The notes under the pieces: model-generated | Databases searched by the model: none | The model's input: only the letters and a program-made list of their open reading frames with translations | What the model was told of the DNA's origin: nothing | Assembly (NCBI RefSeq): GCF_038502225.1 | Contig: NW_027195398.1 | Location: 124,001-188,000 of the forward strand | DNA: 64,000 nt | Source of the DNA: Cherax quadricarinatus | Lineage: Eukaryota > Arthropoda > Malacostraca > Decapoda > Parastacidae | Reading direction: 5' to 3' | Made by a program: the position numbers and the translations under genes | Shown here: piece by piece, positions 11,847 to 22,461 of the stretch | How the letters are laid out: each line of letters begins with the position of its first letter | How positions within the stretch are numbered: the first letter of the stretch is position 1

Positions 11847-12695
11847 AGACCAGGCAGAACTACAAAGGGATCTGGACAGGCTGCAGACCTGGTCCAGCAA
11901 TTGGCTCCTGGAGTTCAATACCACCAAGTGCAAAGTCATGAAGATTGGGGAAGGGCAAAGAAGACCGCAGACGGAGTACAGTCTAGGGGGCCAGAGACTA
12001 CAAACCTCACTCAAGGAAAAAGATCTTGGGGTGAGTATAACACCAGGCACATCTCCTGAAGCGCACATCAACCAAATAACTGCTGCAGCATATGGGCGCC
12101 TAGCAAACCTCAGAACAGCATTCCGACATCTTAATAAGGAATCATTCAGGACCCTGTACACCGTGTACGTTAGGCCCATATTGGAGTATGCGGCACCAGT
12201 TTGGAACCCACACCTAGCCAAGCACGTAAAGAAACTAGAGAAAGTGCAAAAGTTGCAACAAGACTAGTCCCAGAGCTAAGAGGTATGTCCTACGAGGAGA
12301 GGTTAAGGGAAATCAACCTGACGACACTGGAGGACAGGAGAGATAGGGGGGACATGATAACGACATACAAAATACTGAGAGGAATTGACAAGGTGGACAA
12401 AGACAGGATGTTCCAGAGATTGGACACAGTAACAAGGGGACACAGTTGGAAGCTGAAGACACAGATGAATCACAGGGATGTTAGGAAGTATTTCTTCAGC
12501 CACAGAGTAGTCAGTAAGTGGAATAGTTTGGGAAGTGATGTAGTGGAGGCAGGATCCATACATAGCTTTAAGCAGAGGTATGATAAAGCTCACGGCTCAG
12601 GGAGAGTGACCTAGTAGCGATCAGTGAAGAGGCGGGGCCAGGAGCTCGGACTCGACCCCTGCAACCTCAACTAGGTGAGTACAACTAGGTGAGTA
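11820..12695 (+). mobile_element. 5'-truncated CR1/L2-like LINE, 3' end of ORF2 (copy 1)
   Basis: This codes the C-terminal part of a CR1/L2-type ORF2 downstream of the RT active site. The protein reads LMRRIHSIEDQ...LQTWSSNWLLEFNTTKCKVMKIG, then KEKDLGV, YVRPILEYAAPVWNPHL, and, after a frameshift near 12250, TRLVPELRGMSYEERLREINLTTLEDRR, RGDMITTYKILRGID and KYFFSHRVVSKWNSL, to a stop at 12612-12614. One missing base near 12250 explains the two frames (11809-12267 and 12201-12614). The 3' untranslated part is short and ends with two copies of a 14-bp unit (caactaggtgagta) at 12668-12695, which runs into (AC)n. The element is about 0.9 kb, severely 5'-truncated, and not functional. CR1/L2 placement is by the characteristic RPxLEYAxxVWNP...LSYEERL...RGDMI succession. 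Confidence 0.87.
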
Positions 12696-12714
12696 CACAC
12701 ACACACACACACAC
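12668..12714 (+). repeat. LINE tail: 2 x 14-bp unit followed by (AC)n
   Basis: Two exact caactaggtgagta units lie at 12668-12681 and 12682-12695, followed by about 19 bases of CA repeat. The next LINE copy begins right after the CA repeat. The tail unit ends in 'ta', so a following CA run can arise by slippage from its end. Confidence 0.88.
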
Positions 12715-14025
12715 GCAGATAAGGAGAGAGGCCCAGCGAAAGTACGAAAACAGCATAGCATCGAAAGTCAAGTTTGACCCGAAACTGCTGTATAGCCACA
12801 TTAGGAGAAACACACCAGTCAAAGACCAGGTAATCAAGCTGATGAAAGGAGGTGTGGAATTCACAAGAAACGATCGAGAGGTATGTGAGGAGCTCAACAC
12901 GAGATTTAAGAAAGTATTTACAGTAAATACAGGAAGGACTCTGGGAAGACATAACAGGGGGAAACACCAACAAGGGTTATATCAACAAGTGTTGGATGAA
13001 ATACACACGACTGAGGAGCAGGTGAAGAAGCTGCTAAGTAGCCTTGATACCTCAAAGGCGGTGGGACCGGTCATCTCTCCGTGGGTCCTTAGAGAGGGAG
13101 CAGAGACACTGTGTGTGCGACTAACCACAATTTTCAACATATCCCTTGAAACTGGACAACTACCTGAGGTATGGAAGAAGCTAAATATAGTCCCATTTTT
13201 AAGAAAGAAGATGGAAACGGGGCACTAAACTATTGATCAGTGTCACTGACTTGTATAGCATGCAAAGTCATGGAGAAGATTATCAGGAGGAGAGTGTTGA
13301 AGCACCTGGAACGGAACATTATAAACGACAACCATCACAGATTCATGGAAGGCAAATCCTGTGTCACGAACCTTCTGGAGTTTCATGACAAAGTAAGAGA
13401 AGTAAGACACGAGAGAGAGGAGTGGGTTGATTACATTTTCTTGGGCTGCAAGAAGGCCTTCGACACAGTTCCTCACAAGAGATTAGTGCAGAAGCTAGAG
13501 AATCAGGCACGTATAACAGGAAGGGTACTGCAATAGATCAGAGAATACCTGACAGGGAGGCAACAACGAGTCATGGTACGTGATGAAGTATCACAGTGGG
13601 CGCCTGTGACGAGCGGGGTCCCACAGGGTCAGTTCTAGGACCAGTGCTATTTTTGATATATGTGAATGACATGATGGAAGGGATAGACTCCGAAGTGTCC
13701 CTGTTCGCAGATGATGTGAAGTTAATGAGAAGAATTAAACCGGATGAAGATCATGCAGGAGTACAAAGAGACCCGGACAGACTGGACACGTGGTCCAGAA
13801 AGTGGCTTCTCGATTTCAAGCCAGCCAAATGTAAAGTCATGAAGATTGGGGAAGGGCAAAGAAGACCGCAGACAGAGTATAGGCTAGGTGGACAAAGACT
13901 GCAAACCTCACTCAAGGAGAAAGATCTCGGGGTGGCTATAACACCGTGCACGTCTCCGGAGGCACACATCATCCAGATAACTCCTGCAGCATATAGACGC
14001 CTATAAAACCTGAGAATAGCGTTCC
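12715..14025 (+). pseudogene. CR1/L2-like LINE ORF2, RT region (copy 2, left part)
   Basis: This is the same family as copy 1 but starts further 5', just after (AC)n at 12714. It reads IRREAQRKYENSIASKV, then the pre-RT helix region, and LLSSLDTSKAVGP in place of the usual KS-PG-D motif. It continues with LETGQLPEVWKKLNIVPF, SLTCIACKVMEKIIRRR and HHRFMEGKSCVTNLLEF. Motif A is FLGCKKAFDTV, where the catalytic Asp of the usual LDF is Gly, so the enzyme would be dead even in frame. Motif B PQGSVLGP spans a frameshift near 13625. Motif C is FADD near 13706-13720. Frames run 12689-13228, 13240-13536 and 13596-14006. The left part ends at 14025, where a TG...CA element interrupts the codon series. 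The missing remainder is found at 15321-15706. Confidence 0.88.
14021..14025 (+). repeat. Target site duplication, left copy
   Basis: The five bases gttcc directly precede the TGTTAC terminus of the inserted element. The same five bases follow its GCAACA terminus at 15321-15325. Confidence 0.85.
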
Positions 14026-15320
14026 TGTTACAAAAAACGCGATTTCTTAAAAGCTTAGAGATCTCCAGTGAATACTAGAAAGGACTGCCCTTCTAGCATC
14101 CAGCCTGTTACTGGGTTTTCGTAACAATTAGTCAGTATCCTTGTCCAATTATCCATTAGAATTCAATAAGAATTAATAGTGCTTCAGGATTACAACTGGT
14201 AGGCTACTAACTAGAGAAATTAAAATTTAATAAATTTATTAATAACGTCTAGAGGTATAAGATCAAAGTAAATTAAATTAATAATAATCAAAATAATAAT
14301 AATCACTTCTTTCGTGTACAGTAGTATTGTGCTGAAAGCACATATCACATATTTGTGTGTTAAGTACCGTCTGGTACATTAATATTTAATAATACAATAT
14401 ACAAATAAGTTTGTGTGAGTGTGTGTGTGTGTGTAAGTGCTCTAAGTAGTTCGCTATGTCTGACGACTCGACTAGACTTAAACAAGTGACTGACAAAGTC
14501 CTCACATAAACTAACTTCTTGACCAACTGGCAATCAGAACAGTCTGCTTGAACAATAAAAAGAATGCTAAGCCCAATAGCAATATAACAAGCAACTGCGA
14601 CACAATCAGGATCAAGGAGATAATATAACGACACTAAGTAGGGACCATCTGCAGATCCTCCACCAAAGTCACAAAACTCCCATACTACTGAATCTAAGTT
14701 CAGCGTAAGAAAATCCCCGACTGTGACAGTACACAGATAACAGTACAAATTAGGACAGAAGCTACAGCTCAGGACCTGAGTTGCTCAGAGTGTCTATGCG
14801 ACACACAACCTCAGTACAACGTCGAAAATCACTAAGTCTATACAATGTTCTTGAATAGTCTCCAGAACCAACAACAATAATAAGACAGAGACGATCTTCC
14901 AACATGGGCCAATAAGGGAAATTTAGGCACGTCTTGTCTAGAATACGTCCAACCACCAAGCGAGTCTAGACCAGACTGAATACTTCAGGCGAGGTGTGAT
15001 CACCACCCCTCGATCACGTGATAGCTCCGTGGACAGTTGCTGCTCAGCAACAGAGAAGCCGGCAGAGTAACGAGCAATGAGCGATAATTACAGTAGTTAG
15101 ACAATCAAGACGAACTATATAGGAGCACATAATATTATATGAATGTTACATCCTACCTAACAACATAACTAAGTCAAATAATAATATAAAGCAATATATT
15201 TACGATTTAGCTATTATCGCAAATATAAGCAATATAAAATTATATGAAAAGGTAATATACATTATATACATATACGTAATATACATCATATACATTGTGA
15301 TCCATTCAGGGGTTGCAACA
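14026..15320. mobile_element. 1,295-bp solo-LTR-like insertion (TGTTAC...GCAACA) inside LINE copy 2
   Basis: The insertion begins TGTTAC and ends TTGCAACA, so it has the TG...CA ends and short inverted termini of a long terminal repeat. It is bounded by the 5-bp direct duplication gttcc, and removing the insertion plus one copy restores contiguous LINE homology. On the left ...GAATAGCGTTCC and on the right GGTACCTTAATAAG align to one uninterrupted stretch in copy 1 (12110-12138). No gag, pol or integrase reading frame is present; the longest open frame (14386-14748, minus) matches nothing I know. A solo LTR left by recombination of an LTR retrotransposon is the simplest reading. The gypsy versus BEL/Pao class cannot be told. 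A short (TG)n occurs near 14414-14432. Confidence 0.8.
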
Positions 15321-15325
15321 GTTCC
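15321..15325 (+). repeat. Target site duplication, right copy
   Basis: gttcc, identical to 14021-14025, at the right edge of the 1,295-bp insertion. Confidence 0.85.
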
Positions 15326-15706
15326 GGTACCTTAATAAGAAATCGTTGAATACACTGTACACTGTGTACATCAGTCCCATACTGGAGTATGCAGCAACAG
15401 TTTGGAACCCACACCTGGTCAAGCACGTCAAGAAATTAGAGAAAGTACAAAGGTTTCCAACAAGGCTGATTCCAGAGCACAGGGGGATGTCCTACGATGA
15501 AAGGTTGAGGGAAAACGGACTGACGACACTGGAGGACAGAAGGGCTAGGGGAGACATGATAATGACATACAAGATACTGCGTGGAATAGATAAGGTGGAC
15601 AGAGAAAGGATGTTCCGGAGAGGGGACACAGAAACAAGGGGTCACAATTGAAAGCTGAAGACTCAGACGAGTCACAGGGATGTTAGGAAGTATTTCTTCA
15701 GTCACT
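15321..15706 (+). pseudogene. CR1/L2-like LINE ORF2, C-terminal region (copy 2, right part)
   Basis: This continues the LINE interrupted at 14025. It reads FRYLNKKSLNTLYTVYISP, ILEYAATVWNPHL, TRLIPEHRGMSYDERL, TTLEDRRARGDMIMTYKILRG and, after a stop at 15649-15651, KLKTQTSHRDVRKYFFSH. Homology to copy 1 ends abruptly at about 15703-15706, before the expected HRVVSKWNSL block, and AT-rich unrelated sequence follows. The 3' end and tail are therefore missing, through deletion or another insertion. Confidence 0.86.
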
Positions 15707-15901
15707 CTTGGAAATATCTTCTGGTAACTATGAATGACATACAGAGAGAAAAACAAAGACGAATTACTAAATTATTACAAAGGAAATAATTATGCTTTGA
15801 AATACTATTTTTTAGGGAGACTAAAGAGAATCCAATATTTCAGTTTATTCCCATAAAAAAAGCAATTTAAGAAGTAATAATAAAAGATGGTCTAAAGGAA
15901 A

Positions 15902-15936
<35 letters not shown>

Positions 15937-15994
15937 TATATATATAAATATATATATATATAAATATAAATATAAATATAAATATATATAAATA
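15707..15994. repeat. AT-rich spacer ending in (TA)n/(TAAATA)n
   Basis: About 195 bases of unrecognised AT-rich sequence come first. A microsatellite of TA dinucleotides mixed with TAAATA units follows from about 15903 to the start of the next retroelement at 15991. Confidence 0.85.
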
Positions 15995-17145
15995 TCCCCA
16001 AAGCAGCTCGCCCTCAAGCTGCTAGCAAATTCACTGACCTTCTGAAGAAAGTCAACGATGCTCCTTCAAACAACAGATCCTGGCACAACTTGCTGCTTTT
16101 TGGCAATGCCTGTTTGGCTGTCCCACCAAGGAGGGACAAGTCACTAGCAACACATGTTATTAGGGCAATAAATGCATTCCCAAGGGATGACAACCTCGTC
16201 CGTCTCCCCCCTAGGGCGACAAACACCCGCCGGGCAAATGCCAACAACAAGACACCCGACACCTCAAAAATCAGAGCCCAAATTAACAAAAAAATAGAAG
16301 AGGGTAATACTATTGGAGCTTTGAGACTTATAACCAGTGAGGATACCATCGCTCCCAAGGACGTCAGCACGGCGCAAGCTCTGAAGGACAAACATCCACC
16401 CAGGGCTCCCAGTACCAACATTGACCTCCCTGACATTGCAGCAGGCGAAGAACATCTAACCTTACAGGATGCTGATGTGTATAAAGCTGCTATGTCATTT
16501 CCACAGGGTTCAGCAGGAGGTTTCACCGGTTTAAGGCCTCAACACTTAAAACAAATACTCAATCCAGCACTTGGTGAGGTTTCAGAGAGGCTGCTGTCTG
16601 AACTCACCAAATTTTCCAACCTGTGCCTGGCTGGCGGTGTCCCAGAGGGCATCAGACCCTATTTCTTTGGTGCCTCATTGTGTGCCCTCCGGAGAGGGCA
16701 TCAGACCCTATTTCTTTGGTGCCTCATTGTGTGCCCTCCGGAAAAAGGATGGCGGAATCAGGCCCATTGCAGTGGGTAACACCCTTCGGCGCCTAGTCGC
16801 CAAGGCTGCAGTAAGAAGGGTGAGTCAAGAGGCTGCTGCAATGCTGAAACCAACTCAGCTCGGTTTCGGCGTTCAACAGGGCTGCGAAGCAGCTGCCCAC
16901 GCAGCACGAGTATATATCAAAAACATGTCCTATGAAAAAGCCTTGGTCAAATTGGACTTTGCCAATGCTTTCAACTCAGTCAGAAGGGATGCTGCTCTCC
17001 AAGCAGTTTATAGAAACTTCCCTTCCCTTTATCCCTTCATAGAATCGTGTTATAGTGTGACTTCCAAACTATTGTTTGGGGACCATGAAATTGACTCGTG
17101 TGAGGGCGTGCAACAGGGGAACCTCTCGCCCCCTTTCTATTTTGT
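15991..17145 (+). pseudogene. RLE-class element: N-terminal region and RT motifs up to motif B
   Basis: Frame 1 is open from about 15991, well upstream of the first Met at 16090, so that Met is not a natural start. Motifs seen are FPQGSAGGFTGLRPQHLKQ (near 16499-16555), KKDGGIRPIAVGNTLRRLVAK after the duplication, KPTQLGFGVQQGCEAAAHA (the QxGxxxGC-type motif), LDFANAFNSVRR (motif A with catalytic Asp) and QQG(E)PLAPFLF (motif B). Motif B is readable only when the 1-base loss at the G-run 17116-17119 is allowed for. Expected role: target-primed cDNA synthesis. The protein is split by the duplication and the indel, so this copy is not translatable as one product. Confidence 0.82.
16644..16741 (+). 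repeat. Exact 49-bp tandem duplication inside the RT ORF
   Basis: Copies lie at 16644-16692 and 16693-16741, each starting agagggcatcagaccctatt and ending gccctccgg. Because 49 is not a multiple of three, the duplication shifts the reading frame. The repeated peptide GIRPYFFGASLCAL appears once per copy in the downstream frame. Confidence 0.95.
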
Positions 17146-18756
17146 TTGGTCATCAAGGAAGTCACGGAGGCACTCTCCAGCGAGCTCAATATCTGGTTCC
17201 TGGACGACGGTACCCTGGCTGGCACAACAGAATCTCTCCTGGAGGACATCAGTAAAATTAAAGACATGGGAGAAAGCCTGGGCCTTTCTTTAAACCCCAC
17301 CAAATGTGAAATAGTTTCTACCAATCAACAGTTGATCCAGAATATTAGTACCGTTTTACCAGGAGCACGAGCCATTGATTCAGCCAATAGCACTCTCCTC
17401 GGTGCTCCTCTTGGGTCCAATGCCATCGATCTGGTCCTAGGAAAAAAAGTCTCAGACCTCCGGACGATGGAAAGCAGGATGAAAGACATTGACACACACG
17501 ATGCCTTCTACCTACTCACCAGGTGCCTGTCAACCCCAAAACTTACCTATTTTCTGAGATGCTCCCCAGCCTTCAGCAGTCCAAAACTCAAGGAATATGA
17601 CTCTCTCCTGAAGGCCATGCTAGAGAGTGTATTGAATCTTTCCCTTGACGATGGACAGTGGTTGCAAGCCTCACTTCCGGTCAGGCTTGGAGGGCTAGGA
17701 GTACGCAGATCCTCCCAGATTGCTCTACCAGCTTTCCTATCCTCTTCCATTGCATCAAACGAGTTGATAAGACAAATTCTTCCTGACACCCTCAGTGACT
17801 CAGCAGGAATAGAAGACCCTAGCTATGTCAGTGCCATCACCGAATGGGAGACTCTTGCTGCTCCAGCACCAAACCCTAGTGCAGCACTGGCTCACAAACA
17901 GTCAAGCTGGGATAGCCCAATTGCTGAAAAGGTGCTTGCCAACATGCTCAGGGCTGCAACATCAGATAGGGAGATTGCCCGTCTCCAGGCTGTGAGTGCA
18001 CCTCACTCCGGGGACTTCCTCCAAACAGTTCCCATATCGGCAATGGGAACGCGACTCGACCCTAAGACCCTCCGTATTGCAGTGGCTCTGCGCCTTGCTG
18101 CCCCAATTCACACAGAATATATGTGTATTTGCGGCGAAGTGCAAGCAGACCAATACGGTCTACATGGTCTTAACTGTTCCAAAACCAAGGGCTGGCATGC
18201 AAGACACAATGAGGTCAACGACATCATTAAGAGAACCCTTGCTACAGCTGGATGCCCTGCCGAGAGGGAGCCACGATCACTTGCAGCAAACAATACCCAC
18301 AACCCAGCAAACCGCCCCGACGGGATCACCATCTATCCTTGGAAGAATGGCAAGCTCTTAGCATGGGACTATACCTGTGTGTCCACACTGGCTGACACCT
18401 ATATCCATCACAGTGTGGGGCGACAGGGAGGAGCTGCTGACCACAGGGAGGAGTACAAGATCAGCAAGTACAGGGACATTAGCCAACAGTATCAATTTGT
18501 CCCAGTGGGATCAGAGACCTTGGGATCATGGGGAAAAAATGCCACACGTTTCCTTAAAGAATTGGGTTCCAGACTCATCGACACCACCAGGGACCCAAGG
18601 GCAGCCACTTTCATGTTCCAGCGCCTCAGCGTCGCCATCCAGAGGGGAAATGCTTGCTGCATACTTGGCTCACGTCCAGCCTCGGAGGAGCTGGAGGAAA
18701 TTCATCATCTTGGATACATTGTGCCATTGTATTCATGTTTATGTTTTTTTCTGTAA
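17146..18756 (+). CDS. RLE-class element: RT motif C, thumb, zinc motif and restriction-like endonuclease
   Basis: This is a 536-codon open frame without a stop, and the largest non-repeat frame of the element. Numbered from 17146, RT motif C is FLDD at 18-21, followed by [12 protein letters not shown] at about 45-56. [11 protein letters not shown] marks the thumb/connection. A CxC-x10-H-x3-C zinc motif is formed by C327, C329, H340 and C344. RPDG (390-393) with WDYT (407-410) forms the PD...D core of a PD-(D/E)XK nuclease, with the two Asp 16 residues apart. In this class the nuclease cuts the target. The Met is internal to the ancestral protein; the real N-terminus lies in the preceding fragments. 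The frame continues to a stop just before (TA)n. It may be part of a recently dead element. Confidence 0.8.
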   Translation: MVIKEVTEALSSELNIWFLDDGTLAGTTESLLEDISKIKDMGESLGLSLNPTKCEIVSTNQQLIQNISTVLPGARAIDSANSTLLGAPLGSNAIDLVLGKKVSDLRTMESRMKDIDTHDAFYLLTRCLSTPKLTYFLRCSPAFSSPKLKEYDSLLKAMLESVLNLSLDDGQWLQASLPVRLGGLGVRRSSQIALPAFLSSSIASNELIRQILPDTLSDSAGIEDPSYVSAITEWETLAAPAPNPSAALAHKQSSWDSPIAEKVLANMLRAATSDREIARLQAVSAPHSGDFLQTVPISAMGTRLDPKTLRIAVALRLAAPIHTEYMCICGEVQADQYGLHGLNCSKTKGWHARHNEVNDIIKRTLATAGCPAEREPRSLAANNTHNPANRPDGITIYPWKNGKLLAWDYTCVSTLADTYIHHSVGRQGGAADHREEYKISKYRDISQQYQFVPVGSETLGSWGKNATRFLKELGSRLIDTTRDPRAATFMFQRLSVAIQRGNACCILGSRPASEELEEIHHLGYIVPLYSCLCFFL

Positions 18757-18765
18757 ATGTATTTT

Positions 18766-18768
<3 letters not shown>

Positions 18769-18863
<95 letters not shown>

Positions 18864-18864
18864 T

Positions 18865-18954
<90 letters not shown>
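18769..18954. repeat. (TA)n microsatellite with TATG interruptions
   Basis: About 185 bases of TA dinucleotide, interrupted near 18855-18880 by TATGTATGTATT and TATGTATA. It directly follows the stop of the RLE-class element and may represent its 3' tail or insertion site. Confidence 0.96.
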
Positions 18955-18955
<1 letters not shown>

Positions 18956-19573
18956 CCTATCAGAAAATCGAGGAAGATAAAAACAGTAGAAAACAAGGTA
19001 GAGCCAAATCTTTTATTTAAGATTGTTTAAATTTAAATTAGATTTCAAAGAATAAATACAAATAATAAATAACAGCGTCAAAATTCCAGAGGAAGAGAAG
19101 GAATGTGTGAGGTATTACATAAAAACTGGTGGTACTTAATACCTGAGAAAGTAAGGAAATTGGTACCAGATCCTGACAAGTAAAGAACTGACGGAATGGC
19201 AACTTCATTTTCAGAAAATTTATTTTGATCAAGCCTGTTAAGTTATAGCAGAGGAATGGAAATTATTCAGGAAAGAAATGTGTGGGAGAAGAGTTTTGAT
19301 ATAGACTTAATGAAAACATTTAACACAAAGATTTATTTAGGTTTCCAAATTAGTCTTTCATGGAAAACTCGGTCAAAAACTTTCTACGTGCAGAAATGTC
19401 ATAAATAGTGCCACAAACATCTCTACTTACCCCAACATTTTTTTTAATCTATCCAAGCAGAATAACCCGGCGCTTCCTGGGTATATTTCGTGTCTTTTAT
19501 GAGCTATAAATGCAAAAAACGGCAACGAAAAATTGCTCTTTAGTAGTTCTTCCGAGGAAGAAAGGTAGAAACG
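18955..19573. other. AT-rich, no recognised gene
   Basis: No open frame of note and no RNA signature. The last part may be 5' untranslated sequence of the CR1 element that follows, because coding homology begins at 19574 without an obvious boundary. Confidence 0.4.
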
Positions 19574-20201
19574 ATGAAGAAGAAAGAGACTGCCGTGGAA
19601 ACTGTTGTGGAAACATCCAATACATTCTCAGTGCTACCCGACGAATGTGAGTCGACTACTGGGAACGTCACGACGAGAGACATTAAGGAAGGTACGAATA
19701 TTGTTGTTGTTGGGGATAGCCAAGTTAGGTATATGGATAGGGCGTTCTGCTTGAAGGACAGGAGTAGGAGACAGAGTTTGCTTTCCTGGGGCTGGGATGG
19801 AGGATATTGTTAGCCGTCTGGATGACATCATGAGAGGTAATGGGAGCAATCCTATTATCTGTCTCAGTGCTGGAGGCAACGATGTTGGCAGACGTAGGAG
19901 TGAGGACCTAATTAGCAGGTATAGGTCAGCAATAGAAATAATTAGAAGTAAGGGTGGGAACCCTCTCATATGTGGTATTTTGCCAAGGAGGGGAGTTGGA
20001 AATGAATGGTTGTCCAGGGCAATTAGTGTCAATTACTGGCTGGACAAATACTGTAAGGAAAATGCCGTAACATTCATTGACAACTGGGACCTCTTCTATG
20101 GCAGAAATGACATGTATGCTAGGGATGGGGTTCACTTATCTAGGTGTGGGGTGGGAGCACTGGCAACTGCAGTGGAGGGAGCAGTTAGGACTTTAAACTA
20201 G
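19574..20201 (+). pseudogene. CR1 ORF1 with SGNH/GDSL-type esterase domain
   Basis: ORF1 proteins of many CR1 elements carry an SGNH esterase-like domain of unclear role in retrotransposition. Here VVVGDSQVRYMDRAF (near 19705-19745) holds the GDS block I with the nucleophile Ser. SAGGNDVG (near 19867-19890) holds the GGND block III. DGVHLS (near 20125-20142) holds the DxxH block V. The catalytic residues are therefore all visible. A frameshift near 19775-19800 divides the domain between frame 2 (19574-19813) and frame 3 (19797-20201), so the copy is inactive as a single protein. It ends 35 bases before the first Met of ORF2. Confidence 0.82.
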
Positions 20202-20236
20202 GAATAGTTAGTGGTATAGGTTTTGGCAGGAAAACA

Positions 20237-22461
20237 GTGAAGTCCCAGTGTAGTAATATTACGAGTTCTAGGGGAACTAGTAATAATAAGAACGAGATAG
20301 ATATTGAAAAACCAGGGACCTTGGGTGATAAGGACAGTAATAGGTTTAGTAGAAAAATAGAAATGAGCAGGAAGGGTAAAGAGAAAGGAGAGTCTTTCAA
20401 TGTTTATTATCCTAATTGCCGTAGTGCTAGGAATAAGATGGACGAGTTGAGATTAGTTGCTAGTGTAGGTAACATTGATGTATTTGCCTTAACTGAGACG
20501 TGGTTTAATTAAAAAAGTCGGGACATGCCTGCGGAATGTAATATTCAGGGTTTTAAATTGTTCCAAGAAGATAGAAGTATTGGGAGGGGGGTGGGGTGGC
20601 ATTGTATGTCCGAGATCGCTTGAACTGTTGCATAAAAACGGGTATTAAGTCTGAAGTAACACATACAGAGTCTGTTTGGATAGAATTTTCAGAGGGGCAT
20701 GAAAAACTGATTTTAGGAGTGATATACCGTCCCCCAAACTTAGATAGGGACCAAGGGAAACTACTATGGGAGGAAATTGTTAAGGCCACAAGGCACGATA
20801 ATGTAGTAATTCTAGGAGACTTTAACTTTAGTCATGTTGATTGGAATTTCTTGACTGGGAATTTAGAATCATACGACTTCTTAGAAGTATTTCAGGATTG
20901 TTTTTTGAAGCAGTTTGTGACAGAACCTACAAGGGAAAATAACCTGCCTGACTTAGTTATGGCAAACAATGAATCCCTTGTTAATAATTTAGAAATTTCA
21001 GAGGAACTGGGTGCTAGCGACCACAAATCAATTACATTTAGCATTGAATGGAAGTACGATAGTAGCGATAACTCAGTAACAGTCCCAGATTTTCGCTTAG
21101 CAGATTACGATGGGCTTAGAGAACACTTATCATCTGTTGACTGGGGTAACGAAGAGAGCTATCAATATGACAGTTTTCTGAACACTATACATGCTGCTCA
21201 AAGAGCGTTTATCCCATATAAAGAAATTAGATCAAATAGAAATGACCCAAAATGGATGAATAATAGGCTCAAATATCTACTAGGAATTTATAGGCGTATC
21301 AAAAGAGGTGAGGGTCATCTTATGAATCAGTATATTGACATTAAGAGGGACATTAAAAAGGGGATAAGAAAAGCTAAAAGGGACTATGAAATTAAAGTTG
21401 CTAGGGATTCTAAAACTAACCCAAAAAGTTTTTTCCAGGTCTATAGAACAAAAGTTAGAGATAAGATAGGTCCCCTTAAAAATAACTATGGGCACCTTAC
21501 TGACAAAGAGAATGAAATGTGCTTGATTTTAAATAATTATTTTCTCTCAGTTTTTACACAGGAAGACACTAACGATATTCCAGTAATTAATTTTTACAGT
21601 GGGCTAGAAGAAGATAAATTATGTAACATCGCAGTCACTAGTGAGATGGTTGTGAAGCAGATAGACAGACTGAAGCAAAATAAGTCGCCGGGTCTTGATG
21701 AGGTTTTTTCAAGGGTTCTTAAGGAATGCAAAATGGAACTCTGTGAACCATTAACTAATATTTTTAATTTATCTCTTCAAACAGGTGTAGTGTCTGATAT
21801 GTGGAAGATGGCTAATGTAACTCCTATTTTTAAAACAGGGGACAAGTCGTTACCGTCAAATTACCGCCCAATAAGCCTGACCTCAATTGTAGGCAAATTA
21901 CTAGAGTCAATTATAGCTGAGATTATAAGAAGCCATCTCGATAAGCATAGCTTGATTAATGATACTCAGCATGGATTCACAAGAGGCCGGTCTTGTCTAA
22001 CTAATTTATTAACTTTCTTCAGTAAAGCTTTTGAGGCTGTTGACCACAATAAAGAATTTGATATTATTTACTTAGATTTTAGTAAGGCTTTTGATAGAGT
22101 TCTGCACCATAGACTGTTAAAGAAAGTGGCAGCTCATGGCATTGGGGGAAAAGTGCTCTCGTGGATCGAGTCATGGCTCACTGACAGGAAGCAGAGAGTG
22201 TCCACAGGGATCAGTCTTGGGCCCGTTGTTGTTTATAATATATATCAATGATCTTGATGAGGGAATTACTAGTGATATGAGCAAATTCGCCGATGACACA
22301 AAGATAGGTAGGATAATTGATTCAAACGTAGATGTTATGGAACTTCAGGAGGATTTAAACAAACTCTATTCTTGGTCAGAAAAGTGGCAGATGCAGTTCA
22401 ATGTAGATAAATGCAAGGTTCTGAAGCTTGGGGGTGCCCATAACCCTAGTACTTATAAGTT
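20237..22461 (+). pseudogene. CR1 ORF2: endonuclease and reverse transcriptase (left part)
   Basis: The endonuclease begins in 20237-20512 with NVYYPNCRSARNKMDELR and ALTETWFN. A TAA stop at 20510-20512 and a G-rich frameshift at about 20582-20600 follow. The 551-codon frame at 20596-22251 continues with LGVIYRPPN, LGDFN (residues 73-77) and SDHK (141-144), all endonuclease motifs with the catalytic Asp and His intact. The RT has KSPGLDEV (363-370), YRPISL (423-428), QHGF (458-461) and motif A YLDFSKAFD (492-500). A deletion of about 15-16 codons just before PQGSVLGP (near 22198) shifts the frame. Motif B and motif C (KFADD, near 22285-22300) are read in 22136-22461. The frame is then cut by the Penelope-type insertion. 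Confidence 0.9.
22450..22461 (+). repeat. 12-bp target site duplication, left copy
   Basis: tacttataagtt, present again at 24187-24198. Its inner ten bases (acttataagt) are a perfect palindrome. Confidence 0.85.

Larger units (their letters stand above)
15991..18756 (+). mobile_element. Non-LTR retrotransposon with C-terminal restriction-like endonuclease
   Basis: One long protein is readable in frame 1, then frame 2 (16693 to about 17115), then frame 1 again to a stop at 18754-18756. The order is an N-terminal helical region (IPKAARPQAASKF), a reverse transcriptase, and a C-terminal zinc motif followed by a PD...D nuclease motif. This order (RT, then CCHC, then restriction-like endonuclease) is that of the RLE class (R2/R4/NeSL/Hero-type) rather than APE-type LINEs; the exact clade is uncertain. 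Two lesions cancel: a 49-bp exact tandem duplication at 16644-16741 shifts the frame by one, and one missing G in the run at 16116+1000 (17116-17119) shifts it back. Otherwise the protein is remarkably open, so the copy is young. It lies between two AT microsatellites. Confidence 0.82.

Noticed and set aside
14386..14748. 120-codon minus-strand frame inside the solo-LTR-like insertion
   Set aside because: There is no recognisable motif, it includes a translated (TG)n tract (HTHTHSH), and long solo LTRs often contain chance frames.
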